DNA of 56,777 nucleotides, taken from Dehalococcoidia bacterium. Lineage in GTDB: Bacteria; Chloroflexota; Dehalococcoidia; Tepidiformales; Tepidiformaceae. Location: NCBI GenBank assembly GCA_020847765.1, contig JADLBJ010000124.1, positions 1 through 56,777 of the forward strand. Direction: 5' to 3'. The notes under the pieces are model-generated. The model was not told where the DNA came from. It was given only the letters and a program-made list of their open reading frames with translations, and searched no databases. Shown piece by piece: positions 1-7,753 of the stretch; position 1 is the stretch's first letter; every line of letters begins with the position of its first letter. Position numbers and translations under genes: made by a program.

Positions 1-227
1 CTGCCCAGGATGTGCGCCGAGGCCAGGTAGAGGGACTGAACGGCCCCGGCATAGGGCGGCGGCTCCGGCGTAGGCAGCGGCGTGGGCGTGGGCTCTGCCC
101 GGGACACGGCGGGGAGGAACGCTCGGTACTTGGGGGAGGCGGCCGGCGCAGCCAGCCCGATGGCGGCCCCGAGGAGTGAACCGAGGGCGAGGAGGACCAC
201 CCCCACCGACACCAGCCGCCACCGCAT
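1..227 (-). CDS. Partial secreted protein with Thr-Pro-rich linker
   Basis: The ORF starts at ATG 227 on the minus strand and runs off the left edge, so only about 75 residues are visible. They begin MRWRLVSVGVVLLALGSLLG, a basic start followed by a long hydrophobic run, which is a signal peptide or membrane anchor. Next come SPKYRAFLPAVSRAEP and a PTPTPLPTPEPPP linker. GGAGG lies 7 bases before the ATG. A '(K/R)xxFLPxV' segment next to Thr-Pro repeats is a recurrent feature of exported Chloroflexota proteins, known from general experience and not searched here. The functional domain lies outside the window, so no function is proposed. Confidence 0.75.
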   Translation of the reverse strand, partial: MRWRLVSVGVVLLALGSLLGAAIGLAAPAASPKYRAFLPAVSRAEPTPTPLPTPEPPPYAGAVQSLYLASAHILG

Positions 228-328
228 CGCACCCTCCAGCACCTGACAAGTCGTCGTGGCCGCTCGCCCAAGCGGCGGCGGTCCGACCGCGCGCCATTAT
301 CACGCGCGAGCTCGTCTCGCGCTCCTGC

Positions 329-1039
329 TCAGCTCTCGCCGAGGTAGGCCTTGCGGACGCTGTCGTTCCCGGCGAGCTCCGGCCCGCTGCCCGCGAGGGT
401 GACGACGCCTGACTCGAGCACATAGGCTCGGTCGGCGACCTCGAGGGCCATGGCGGCGTTCTGTTCGACGAGCAGGATGGTCGCCCCCTGCTGCTGGATC
501 TGGCGGACGGTGGCGAAGATGGTCTGCACGAGGATAGGCGAGAGTCCCATGGAGGGCTCGTCGAGCAGAAGCAGGCGCGGTCGCGCCATCAGCGCGCGGC
601 CGATGGCGAGCATCTGCTGCTCGCCGCCGGAGAGGGTGCCGCCCGCCTGGCCGAGCCGCTCGCGCAGCCGCGGAAAGAGGGTGAGCACGCGCTCCAGGTC
701 GGCGACGGTCTCCCCGTCGCGCCGCTGGTATCCGCCGAGGAGCAGGTTGTCCTTCACACTCAGGCGGCTGAAGACGCCGCGGCCTTCGGGCACGTGGGAG
801 ACGCCGAGGGCGACGATCTCGTGGGGTTTGAGCCGGGTCAGCGAGCGCTCGCGGAAGGTGATCGTGCCCGCGCGCGGCCGCAGGAGGCCGGAGATCGCCC
901 GCAGCGTGGTGGACTTGCCCGCCCCATTGCTGCCGATGAGGGTGACGATCTCGCCCTGCTCGACGTTGAGGTCGACGCCCTTGATGGCGGTGATGCCGCC
1001 GTAGCCGGCGACGACGCCGTGGAGGCTAAGGAGCGCCAT
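329..1039 (-). CDS. livF: Branched-chain amino acid ABC transporter ATPase LivF
   Basis: 236 residues, the usual size for LivF. It is one of two cytoplasmic ATPases that power uptake of leucine, isoleucine, valine or related substrates. Visible motifs are Walker A GSNGAGKSTT (about residues 37-46), the ABC signature LSGGEQQMLAIGRAL (about 137) and Walker B LLLLDEPSMGLSP, followed by the switch His in LLVEQN. It is the last gene of livKHMGF. Its ATG at 1039 lies inside the end of livG (14-base overlap), which suggests translational coupling. The family assignment is secure. The substrate is inferred, because Liv-type systems also carry amides and urea. Confidence 0.95.
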   Translation of the reverse strand: MALLSLHGVVAGYGGITAIKGVDLNVEQGEIVTLIGSNGAGKSTTLRAISGLLRPRAGTITFRERSLTRLKPHEIVALGVSHVPEGRGVFSRLSVKDNLLLGGYQRRDGETVADLERVLTLFPRLRERLGQAGGTLSGGEQQMLAIGRALMARPRLLLLDEPSMGLSPILVQTIFATVRQIQQQGATILLVEQNAAMALEVADRAYVLESGVVTLAGSGPELAGNDSVRKAYLGES

Positions 1040-1931
1040 CCTGCTCCTCCGGCGCGGGGGCGCGCGTGCCCAGGTAGGCCTCGACGACGAGCCGGTCGCG
1101 CTGTACTTCGGCAGGCGTGCCCTCGCTGATCTTGCGTCCGTAGTCGAGCACGCTGATCAGTTCGCAGACGCCCATGACGACGCGCATCTGGTGTTCGATG
1201 AGGACGACGGTGGTGGCGAACTCATCCCGGAGGCGGCGGATGAGGCCCACCATGGCCGCGCTTTCCTGGGGGTTCATGCCCGCCGTCGGCTCGTCGAGCA
1301 GGAGGAGCCGTGGCCGGGTGGCGAGCGCCCGGGCGAGCTCGAGCCGGCGCTGGTCGCCATAGGGAAGGTTCCGGGCAATGACGTTTTCGCGGCCGGGCAG
1401 GCCGACGGCCGTCAGCAGCTGGCGGGCCCCGCGGATGGCTACGCGCTCGGCCTGGCGTACGGCGGGCGGCCTGACCACGGCCCCGGCCATCTCGCGCAGG
1501 GCGGCGACGGCCCCGCCGGGAGCCTGCGGCAGGCGCTGGGCGGCGGCCAGCAGCCGGCCGCGAGTGGGCCGGCGAGCGTCGAGCGGGCGCGACGGCAGGT
1601 TGCCGAAGTGCAGGTGGCCGCCGACCAGGACGTTCTCGATCGCGGTCATGTTCGCGAAGAGGCGGATGTTCTGGAACGTGCGCGAGACGCCGAGACGGCT
1701 GACCTCATGAGGGCTCAGCCCGTCAATGCGGACGCCGTCGAGCAGGATCTGCCCGGAGGTGGGGCGGTAGAAGCCGGTGACGCAGTTGAACAGGGTCGTC
1801 TTGCCCGCGCCGTTCGGGCCGATCAGCCCGCGGATCTGCCCGGCGGGCACCTCGAGGGAGACGTCGGTGAGGGCGGCCAGCCCCTCGAAGCGTATGCCGA
1901 CCGCTGCCACGCGGAGGGTGCCGGCGCTCAC
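1026..1931 (-). CDS. livG: Branched-chain amino acid ABC transporter ATPase LivG
   Basis: 301 residues from GTG 1931. The GTG overlaps the livM stop as GTGA, which fixes the start; a longer frame upstream has no family similarity. Motifs are Walker [10 protein letters not shown], the LivG-specific stretch [18 protein letters not shown], signature [15 protein letters not shown] and Walker [14 protein letters not shown]. LivG is usually about 255 residues. The extra length sits in the helical region between HLHFGN and [10 protein letters not shown], where about 25-30 Arg/Ala/Pro-rich residues are inserted. The motifs around it are intact, so the protein should be functional. It pairs with LivF under the LivH/LivM permease. 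Confidence 0.94.
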   Translation of the reverse strand: MSAGTLRVAAVGIRFEGLAALTDVSLEVPAGQIRGLIGPNGAGKTTLFNCVTGFYRPTSGQILLDGVRIDGLSPHEVSRLGVSRTFQNIRLFANMTAIENVLVGGHLHFGNLPSRPLDARRPTRGRLLAAAQRLPQAPGGAVAALREMAGAVVRPPAVRQAERVAIRGARQLLTAVGLPGRENVIARNLPYGDQRRLELARALATRPRLLLLDEPTAGMNPQESAAMVGLIRRLRDEFATTVVLIEHQMRVVMGVCELISVLDYGRKISEGTPAEVQRDRLVVEAYLGTRAPAPEEQDGAP

Positions 1932-3199
1932 GTGATGCCCTCGCTCTGGGGCCGCTCGGCTTCGGGCGGTGCTTCGAATTCGAGCTGGCGGCGGCGCGAC
2001 GGGAAGAGACCCGAGGGCCGCAGGACCATGACCAGCACGAGCAGCGCCCCGAAGACGATGAAACGGTAGGACGCGAGGCGGTCGCCCCACTCCTCCGACG
2101 GTGGCAGGTTCTCGATGCCCAGGTGCGTCACGCGGTTGACCAGATCGATCGGCGCGTTGAGAACGGTGCGCAGCCAGCCGAAGCTTTCGAGGAAGTCCTT
2201 CGTCTCCTGGAACTGGAGCAGCTCGGGGACGCCGATGAGGATGAGGGCGCCGGCCACCACGCCCTGGGTGCTACCCATGCCGCCGATGATGACGAGCGCC
2301 AGCACGTTGATGGAGACGAGCAAGCTGAAGGTCGAGGGCACGATCGTGTCGATGAAGGGGGCGTAAATCGCACCGCCGAGCGCCCCGATCGAGGCCCCGA
2401 GGGAGAACGCCATGAGTTTGTACTTGGTGGTGTTGATGCCCATGCCTTCGGCGACGTCTTCGTCTTCGCGAATCGCCTCCCAGGCGCGACCCACGCGCGA
2501 GTCGCGCAGCCGCGCCGTCACGAACCAGACGACGAAGGCAGCGACGACGATGAGGATGTAGAAGGCGCGCACGTCGTCGACCACGTGGCGGTTGGTGAGC
2601 CCGAGGTCGTGGAGGTATTCGACGCTCGGGCGCGGCATGTTGAACAGCCCGGAGGAGCCGTTCGTCTTATCGGTCATGTTCAGGAGGAGGATGCGGATGA
2701 TCTCGCCGAAGCCGAGCGTCACGATGGCCAGGTAGTCCCCGCGCAAGGGCAGGACGGGGAGGCCCAGCAGCACACCGACAATGGCGCCGACACCGATGGC
2801 GAGCGGGAGGATAAGCCACCATGCGAGCTGGACGTCGATCGCCGGCGACTCGGGCGAGCCGAGGATACCGACGGTGTAGGCACCGGTGGCGAAGAAGGCG
2901 ACGTAGCCGAGGTCGAGCAGACCGGCGAGCCCGACCACGACGTTGAGGCCCATGCCGAGTGTCGCGTAGAGCGCCACCAGGAAGAACATGCGCATCCAGG
3001 TGTCGTCGAAGGCGGGGACGACGAGCACGCCGAGCGAAAGGACGAACCAGAGGAACGGGCGCACCCAGGGGGGCAGTCGCCCCCACGTCGATCGGCGGAG
3101 GCGTCCCCAGGGGAGGGCGACCTGGTTCCAGGCGGTCCGCCGTACCCGCGTCCAGGAGAGGGCGAGCCGCGCGCGCGCACCAACGGCTAGGTCATGCAC
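1928..3199 (-). CDS. livM: Branched-chain amino acid ABC transporter permease LivM
   Basis: 423-residue inner-membrane permease subunit. A basic N-terminal cytoplasmic segment of about 45 residues precedes the first hydrophobic helix ([17 protein letters not shown]). The conserved LivM stretch with [20 protein letters not shown] follows, and later [15 protein letters not shown], the segment expected to contact the ATPases. The start is GTG 3199 (GTG CAT GAC), overlapping the end of livH by 8 bases. The stop overlaps livG by 4 bases. The C-terminal tail with RPQSEGIT is charged and cytoplasmic. Confidence 0.94.
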   Translation of the reverse strand: MHDLAVGARARLALSWTRVRRTAWNQVALPWGRLRRSTWGRLPPWVRPFLWFVLSLGVLVVPAFDDTWMRMFFLVALYATLGMGLNVVVGLAGLLDLGYVAFFATGAYTVGILGSPESPAIDVQLAWWLILPLAIGVGAIVGVLLGLPVLPLRGDYLAIVTLGFGEIIRILLLNMTDKTNGSSGLFNMPRPSVEYLHDLGLTNRHVVDDVRAFYILIVVAAFVVWFVTARLRDSRVGRAWEAIREDEDVAEGMGINTTKYKLMAFSLGASIGALGGAIYAPFIDTIVPSTFSLLVSINVLALVIIGGMGSTQGVVAGALILIGVPELLQFQETKDFLESFGWLRTVLNAPIDLVNRVTHLGIENLPPSEEWGDRLASYRFIVFGALLVLVMVLRPSGLFPSRRRQLEFEAPPEAERPQSEGIT

Positions 3200-4154
3200 G
3201 CTTCCCCTCCTTCTGCCGGAAGATGCCGGTCGGTCGGAAGATGAGGACGAGGACGAGCAGGGCGAAGGCGACGACGTCCTTCCACTCGTTGGGCAGGTTC
3301 ACGAACGGGATCTCGTTGAGGAGCTCGCGGCCGAAGGACTCGGTGAGCCCCAGGAAATAGCCGCCGATGACCGCCCCCGGAATGCTGCCGATGCCGCCGA
3401 GGACGGCGGCCGTGAAGGCCTTCACCCCGGGGATGAAGCCCATGCTGCCGCGTATCGCGCTGAAGAAGAGGCCGTAGAGGACGCCCGCGAAGCCTGCCAT
3501 CGCCGCGCCGAGCACGAAGGTGAGGACGATCGCCCGATCGACGTCGATCCCCATGAGGGCGGCGTTGTCGCGGCTTTCCGCCACGGCGCGGATGGCGCGG
3601 CCGTGGCGCGTGCGCTGCACAAGCCAGTAGAGGAGCGCCATCATCGCGAGCGAGGCGCCGATCAGAAAGAGCTGCAGGTAGCTCACGCTGACGGGGCCCA
3701 ACTCCACCTTGCCCGTCGGGAAGATGGTGGGATAGAAGCGCTGCTCGCCGTTGAGAAAGTAGTCGTCGACGAGGTGGCTGAGGAAGATGCTCGCGCCGAT
3801 GGCGCTGATGAGCGGCGCCAGCCGGGGCGCCCGCCGCAACGGCCGGTAGGCGATCCGTTCCAGCCCGGTCGCAACCGCCGCCGACGCGATGGCGGCGGCG
3901 ATCAGTGCCACGACGATGGCGAGGGCGACCGCTCCCCCCGAGAGATCGTCGCCTCCCATGCCCATGAGGACGCCGTAGCCCGCAAAGGCGCCGAGCATGA
4001 ACACCTCGCCGTGGGCGAAGTTGATAAGCTGCAGGACGCCGTAGACCATGGTGTAGCCAAGGGCAATGAGCGCGTAGATGCTCCCCGTCGTGAGCCCGTT
4101 GACGAACTGGTCCGAATAGAATTCGGCACTGCGAAAGAGGAACAGCGGCTGCAT
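3192..4154 (-). CDS. livH: Branched-chain amino acid ABC transporter permease LivH
   Basis: 320 residues with about eight hydrophobic helices. The N-terminal segment LTTGSIYALIALGYTMVYG followed by INFAHGEVFMLGAF is diagnostic of LivH. VAESRDNAALMGIDVDRAI is the cytoplasmic coupling loop facing the ATPases. It heads the permease/ATPase part of the operon, about 100 bases after the end of the binding-protein gene, and a strong stem-loop lies in that gap. It forms the membrane channel together with LivM. Confidence 0.95.
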   Translation of the reverse strand: MQPLFLFRSAEFYSDQFVNGLTTGSIYALIALGYTMVYGVLQLINFAHGEVFMLGAFAGYGVLMGMGGDDLSGGAVALAIVVALIAAAIASAAVATGLERIAYRPLRRAPRLAPLISAIGASIFLSHLVDDYFLNGEQRFYPTIFPTGKVELGPVSVSYLQLFLIGASLAMMALLYWLVQRTRHGRAIRAVAESRDNAALMGIDVDRAIVLTFVLGAAMAGFAGVLYGLFFSAIRGSMGFIPGVKAFTAAVLGGIGSIPGAVIGGYFLGLTESFGRELLNEIPFVNLPNEWKDVVAFALLVLVLIFRPTGIFRQKEGKRA

Positions 4155-4195
4155 GTCGTCGCTCTTTTACGCTTGCGCTCCCTCACGCACAAAGA

Positions 4196-4230
4196 CCGGG
4201 AGAGGCCGCCGCCGAGGGCGGCTCTCCCGG
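4196..4230 (-). terminator. Intercistronic stem-loop between livK and livH
   Basis: The arms CCGGGAGAGGCCGCC (4196-4210) and GGGCGGCTCTCCCGG (4216-4230) form a stem of about 14 pairs with one bulged base and a 5-base loop. On the minus-strand transcript it is followed by a short U-rich TCTTT. The T run is weak, so partial termination or 3'-end protection of livK mRNA is more likely than full termination. Such a structure would let the binding protein be made in excess over the permease, a known pattern for ABC importers. Confidence 0.5.
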
Positions 4231-4258
4231 CCATCGCGAGCGCCGGCGGCAGGCGCCG

Positions 4259-5239
4259 TTAGCGCTTGATCTCCTCGTACTTGCCGTTCTTCACCTGGAA
4301 GAAGCGGACGACGGCGCCGGCGCGGTCGCCGTTGGCGGCGAAGGTGATCTTGCCCGAGGCGCCCGTCATGTTCGTCTTGCGGACGGCCTCGTTGAGTGCC
4401 TTGAGGTCGATCGTGAGCTTACCGCCGTCGTCCTTGCCGACGGACTCGATCGCCTTGATGAGGATGGTCGCGGCGTCGTACGCCTCGGCACCGAAGGTGG
4501 CGGACTCGGCGTTCCCGTTGTACTTCGCCTTGTATTTGTCCTTGTACTGGGCGAAGGCTGTCGGGTCGGTTGTGCCCGGGAGGGCCAGATAGGCGCCTTC
4601 GGCAGCGTCCTTCGCGCCGGAGATCAGCTCGTCGTTCTTGATGCCGTCGCCGCCGAGGAAGGGGACGCTCTTCAGGTCCGACTCCGCGCGCAGCTGCTGC
4701 AGGAAGGGTGTGGCCTCGGCGTAGAAGCCGGCCATGTAGACGACGTCGGGCTTCGCGGCCTTGATGTTGGCGATGATCGACTTGAAGTCGGTCGTCTTCT
4801 TCTCGTAGCCGGCCGGCGTGCCGACGATCTGCCCGCCGCCGTCCTTGAAGAACTTCTGGAACTGCTGGCCCAGGTCCTTGCCGTAGTCGTCCGTGTCGAA
4901 GACGACGAAGGCCTTGGTCGCCTTGAGGGTGGTCTTGGCGAAGGCGGCCTGCTCGCGCGCCTCGTCGGCGTTGAGGACAGGCACGCGGAAGAACGTCGGG
5001 TAGGGGCCCTCGGCGCGGCTCGGGGCGGTGAGGTCGCCCGCGGTCGCCGACGGGGAGATGTGTGTGATCCCCGCCTTGTCGTAGGCGGCCAGCGACGAGC
5101 GCGTGCCGCCCGAGCAGATAGGCCCAACGGCGACGACGACGTTCGCCTTGATCAGGCGGTCGGCCGCCGCTGGCCCGCCCTCGGCTGTGCAGAGGTCGTC
5201 CTCGCGCACGAACTGCACCTTGTGGCCCTTGATGGTCAC
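4259..5239 (-). CDS. livK: LivK-type binding protein, C-terminal part (frameshifted)
   Basis: 326 codons covering most of a type I periplasmic binding fold: TIKGHKVQFVREDD, VVAVGPICSGGTRSS, GITHISPSATAGDLT, KAFVVFDTDDYGKDLG and PDVVYMAGFYAEA. These match branched-chain amino acid binding proteins and would carry the substrate to LivHM. This frame opens at GTG 5239 but lacks a signal peptide. The signal peptide and first strand are encoded in the preceding frame (5236-5523), which ends at a TGA overlapping this GTG. One added base before the TGA would join the frames as ...ETAVK-x-VTIKGHK, which looks like the normal family sequence. If the frameshift is real, this product would be trapped in the cytoplasm. 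Confidence 0.85.
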   Translation of the reverse strand: MTIKGHKVQFVREDDLCTAEGGPAAADRLIKANVVVAVGPICSGGTRSSLAAYDKAGITHISPSATAGDLTAPSRAEGPYPTFFRVPVLNADEAREQAAFAKTTLKATKAFVVFDTDDYGKDLGQQFQKFFKDGGGQIVGTPAGYEKKTTDFKSIIANIKAAKPDVVYMAGFYAEATPFLQQLRAESDLKSVPFLGGDGIKNDELISGAKDAAEGAYLALPGTTDPTAFAQYKDKYKAKYNGNAESATFGAEAYDAATILIKAIESVGKDDGGKLTIDLKALNEAVRKTNMTGASGKITFAANGDRAGAVVRFFQVKNGKYEEIKR

Positions 5240-5523
5240 GCCTTCACTGCCGTCTCGGCGGAGTCGGCGATGGGCACGCCCAGGCCCTTGACGTCGCCCG
5301 AGAGCGCGCTGGAGATGCCGATCTTTATCGGCTGGTCTTTGTCGACGGTGATGGTCTTGAACCCGGCGGCCTTCATGGCGGCGTCGCTCGGGCCGCCGCC
5401 TCCGGTCGAGGTCTTTGTCGCCCCACCGTTGTCGTCGTCACCGCAGGCAGCGACACCGAGTGCCAGCAGCGCCAGCAGTGCGAGCACGACGGCCCATCCG
5501 GCCCCGATTGGTTTCCGGCTCAC
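5236..5523 (-). CDS. livK: LivK-type binding protein, N-terminal part (frameshifted)
   Basis: 95 codons from GTG 5523, with GGAGG 8 bases upstream. It begins with a lipoprotein signal: basic SRKPIGAG, then a hydrophobic run ending LGVAACGDDD, where the Cys is the lipidation site. A Gly/Ser/Thr linker and the first strand of the binding fold follow (IKIGISSALSGDVKGLGVP). The frame stops at TGA 5238-5236 in the middle of the first helix (ADSAETAVKA). The rest of the protein continues in the next frame. Expected intact length is about 420 residues. An assembly or sequencing error and a true one-base deletion are both possible. Confidence 0.8.
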   Translation of the reverse strand: MSRKPIGAGWAVVLALLALLALGVAACGDDDNGGATKTSTGGGGPSDAAMKAAGFKTITVDKDQPIKIGISSALSGDVKGLGVPIADSAETAVKA

Positions 5524-5577
5524 AGCTGTCCCTCCTCTGTCGTACAGGGTCTTCTCCCTTTTGTACGCGGACGAGGA

Positions 5578-5607
5578 ATCCTAGGTTTCCATTTACCGGT
5601 CGGTCAA
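5578..5607 (-). promoter_or_regulatory. Candidate liv promoter with overlapping operator
   Basis: Reading the minus strand, TTGACC (5607-5602) and TAGGAT (5583-5578) are separated by 18 bases, which is a sigma70-like promoter about 55 bases before the livK start. The -35 lies inside TTTACCGGTCGGTCAA (5592-5607), an inverted repeat of the form TTnACCG-GT-CGGTnAA. ACCG/CGGT palindromes of this kind are typical of TetR-family operators (general knowledge). No TetR gene lies in the window, so the regulator is unknown. Confidence 0.5.
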
Positions 5608-5623
5608 GAATGTTTCGGAGGGA

Positions 5624-5974
5624 TCAGTCGCCCGTGGGCAGCCCGGCCTCGACCCAGGCGAGGGTGCCGCCCTCGACGTTCGCCAGGGGAAGCTCGTCCA
5701 GGCCCGCAGCCGTGGCGTACTCCGCCGCGAGGGCGCTCCGCTGGCCGGAGCGGCAGATGAAGAGCACCTCTTTGCCGCCCGCGAAGTCGCGGATCTGCGC
5801 CACCTCGTTGATCACGGTGTTGACCGGGATCAGCCGGACGCCCTGGGCGTGCACCTCGACGTACTCGTCGGGCTCGCGCACGTCGACCATGACGGCCTCG
5901 CCCCGGTCGAGCTTTTCCTTTGCCTCGGTGACGCTGATGCGCGAGAACGGCTCGCGTGGGTCCTTTGTCGCCAT
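5624..5974 (-). CDS. Single-domain rhodanese-like protein
   Basis: 116 residues from ATG 5974, which has GAGGAG 6 bases upstream; longer frames lack this. It is a single rhodanese domain: VMVDVREPDEYVEVH, then the active-site loop CRSGQRS with Cys at about residue 74, then ANVEGGTLAW. It would accept sulfane sulfur as a Cys-persulfide in the cytoplasm and pass it on. No signal peptide is visible. It lies 100 bases upstream of livK in the same direction but is separated from it by the liv promoter. The donor and acceptor cannot be told from sequence. Confidence 0.88.
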   Translation of the reverse strand: MATKDPREPFSRISVTEAKEKLDRGEAVMVDVREPDEYVEVHAQGVRLIPVNTVINEVAQIRDFAGGKEVLFICRSGQRSALAAEYATAAGLDELPLANVEGGTLAWVEAGLPTGD

Positions 5975-6081
5975 CTTTTCTCCTCGGATGCTCCTCGCAG
6001 CCTTTCTGCATGAGCCTAGCACAGCCCGCTTTGCGGCTGAACCGCTTGCCATGGGTGCTACCGCCGCGGGAGACTGCGGCG

Positions 6082-6918
6082 ATGAGCGACGCCCTGCTTC
6101 CCACGGCCCCCGAGGCGCTCGCCGCCTGGGCGCGGCATGTTGAGGCGAACCGCGAGCAGGCAGAAAGGCTGCGCGAGCCTGCCCCGCCGGCCGACTTCTA
6201 TGCGCCCGTCGCCGCTCAGTTCCGTGCCGACCCCCGGCGAACCGACGAGCCGGCCCTGGACTGTCTCCGTTCCCTCGTCCGGCCCGGCGATGTATGGCTC
6301 GACATTGGCGCCGGCGGTGGGCGCTACGCCCTGCCGCTTGCGCTCCTCGCCCGGGAGGTCGTCGCCGTAGATCCCTCGCCGTCGATGCTGGCCATCCTCC
6401 GCGAGGGCATGGCGGCGCACGGCGTCGGTAACGTCCGCGTTGTTCAGGGGACGTGGCCGCTCGCCGACGTCCGGGCAGACGTTGCCTTCATCGCCCACGT
6501 CGGCTACGACATTGCCGCGCTCGGGCCGTTCCTCGACGCCATGGAGTTGGCAGCGGGGCGGCTGTGCGTGGCGGTGCTCCAGTCACAGGCGCCCTCCTTC
6601 TTTGCCGAACCGTTCTGGCCGCCCGTCCACGGCGAAGCACGCCACCCGCTGCCCGCGCTCCGGGAGTTCCTCGCCCTGCAGCTCGCCCGCGGCAGGCTCT
6701 GCGAGGTTCGGCTCTTCAGGCGGGAGCCGAACAGCTACGCTGACCGCGACGTCCTCCTGGGCGCGCTCCGCCAGCAGCTTTTTGTCGCACCCGGCAGCGC
6801 GAAAGACGCCCGCCTCCTGGCCCTTGCCGAAGCTGCCGTCACCGAGCGAGACGGTCGCTGGCGCCTCTCGTCGGAAGCCGTCCCCCTGGGGGTCGTCAGC
6901 TGGGCGCCGCCCGCCTGA
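6082..6918 (+). CDS. Class I SAM-dependent methyltransferase
   Basis: 278 residues from ATG 6082, with GGGAG upstream. Motif I is WLDIGAGGGRYALPLA (about residues 72-87), followed by VVAVDPSPSMLAIL (motif II acidic residue) and NVRVVQGTWPLADVRADV (motifs III/IV region). These form the Rossmann-like SAM-binding fold. The C-terminal half is not recognised and probably sets substrate choice. The gene is divergent from the rhodanese gene and meets dapB tail to tail with no intervening base. The substrate is unknown. Confidence 0.82.
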   Translation: MSDALLPTAPEALAAWARHVEANREQAERLREPAPPADFYAPVAAQFRADPRRTDEPALDCLRSLVRPGDVWLDIGAGGGRYALPLALLAREVVAVDPSPSMLAILREGMAAHGVGNVRVVQGTWPLADVRADVAFIAHVGYDIAALGPFLDAMELAAGRLCVAVLQSQAPSFFAEPFWPPVHGEARHPLPALREFLALQLARGRLCEVRLFRREPNSYADRDVLLGALRQQLFVAPGSAKDARLLALAEAAVTERDGRWRLSSEAVPLGVVSWAPPA

Positions 6919-7701
6919 CTATTCGGCCAGTCCGAAGAGGCGGTCGAGGCCGACGACGAGACGGTCGACCTCGGTCACGGCCCGCACGGCGGCGATGATC
7001 CCGGGCATGAAGGAATCGCGACCCGTGCTGTCGTGGCGGATCGTCAGCGTCTGCCCCGGCGCACCGAAGATCACTTCCTGGTGGGCGACGAGCCCGGGCA
7101 GCCGCACGGAGTGGATGGCGATTCCCCCGACCTGCCCGCCCCGCGTCCCCGGGACGGTTTCCTTCTCGGTGGGCGCGTGGCGGAAGGCCTCCTCCCGGGC
7201 GGCGGCCATCATCTCCGCGGTGGCCTTGGCCGTGCCGCTCGGGGCGTCTGCCTTCTGGTCGTGGTGCAGCTCGATGATCTCGGCGCTGGTGAAGAAGCGT
7301 GCCGCCTGCCGGGCAAAGTGCATCATCAGGACGGCGCCGATGGCGAAGTTGGGAGCGACGACCGCTCCGGTCTTCAGGGAACGGCACTCGTGCTCCAACC
7401 AGGCGAGCAGCTCGGCCGAGAGCCCGGTCGTGCCGATAACGGGGCGCACCCCTGCTGAGAGGGCCGCCGCCGCCAGGCCGGGCGTCCACGCCGCATTGGT
7501 GAAGTCGACCACGACGTCCGGCCGCGTCTCGTCGAAGCAGAAGGCAGGATTCGTGTAAACGGGCAGCCCGTCGAGGTCCGCTGTCGTGGCGAGGCCGTCG
7601 ACGAAGCCGACGAGGCTCAGCCCGGGCTCCGAGGCGACGGCCGCGCCCACCTGGCGGCCCATCTTCCCCGTCCCGGAGACGACGACTCGCAGCTCAGCCA
7701 T
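6919..7701 (-). CDS. dapB: 4-hydroxy-tetrahydrodipicolinate reductase DapB
   Basis: 260 residues. It reduces HTPA with NAD(P)H in lysine and diaminopimelate synthesis. The N-terminal nucleotide-binding motif is VVVSGTGKMGRQVG. VIGTTGLSAE and APNFAIGAVLM follow, then the family signature ELHHDQKADAPSGTA with the catalytic His pair and Lys. The C-terminal FGAPGQTLTIRHDSTGRDSF is also typical. The ATG is preceded at 6 bases by TAGAAT with no Shine-Dalgarno, suggesting a leaderless mRNA. No other lysine gene is nearby. Confidence 0.95.
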   Translation of the reverse strand: MAELRVVVSGTGKMGRQVGAAVASEPGLSLVGFVDGLATTADLDGLPVYTNPAFCFDETRPDVVVDFTNAAWTPGLAAAALSAGVRPVIGTTGLSAELLAWLEHECRSLKTGAVVAPNFAIGAVLMMHFARQAARFFTSAEIIELHHDQKADAPSGTAKATAEMMAAAREEAFRHAPTEKETVPGTRGGQVGGIAIHSVRLPGLVAHQEVIFGAPGQTLTIRHDSTGRDSFMPGIIAAVRAVTEVDRLVVGLDRLFGLAE

Positions 7702-7707
7702 GGCCGC

Positions 7708-7713
7708 ATTCTA
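7708..7713 (-). promoter_or_regulatory. -10 element TAGAAT, leaderless promoter of dapB
   Basis: On the minus strand TAGAAT is followed by GCGGCC and then directly by the dapB ATG (7701). Transcription starting 6-7 bases after the hexamer would begin at the start codon. No clear -35 is seen. Confidence 0.5.
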
Positions 7714-7753
7714 GCTGCCCGCTGGCGCTCGTGCCGGCGGTGGCGTGACCTCG

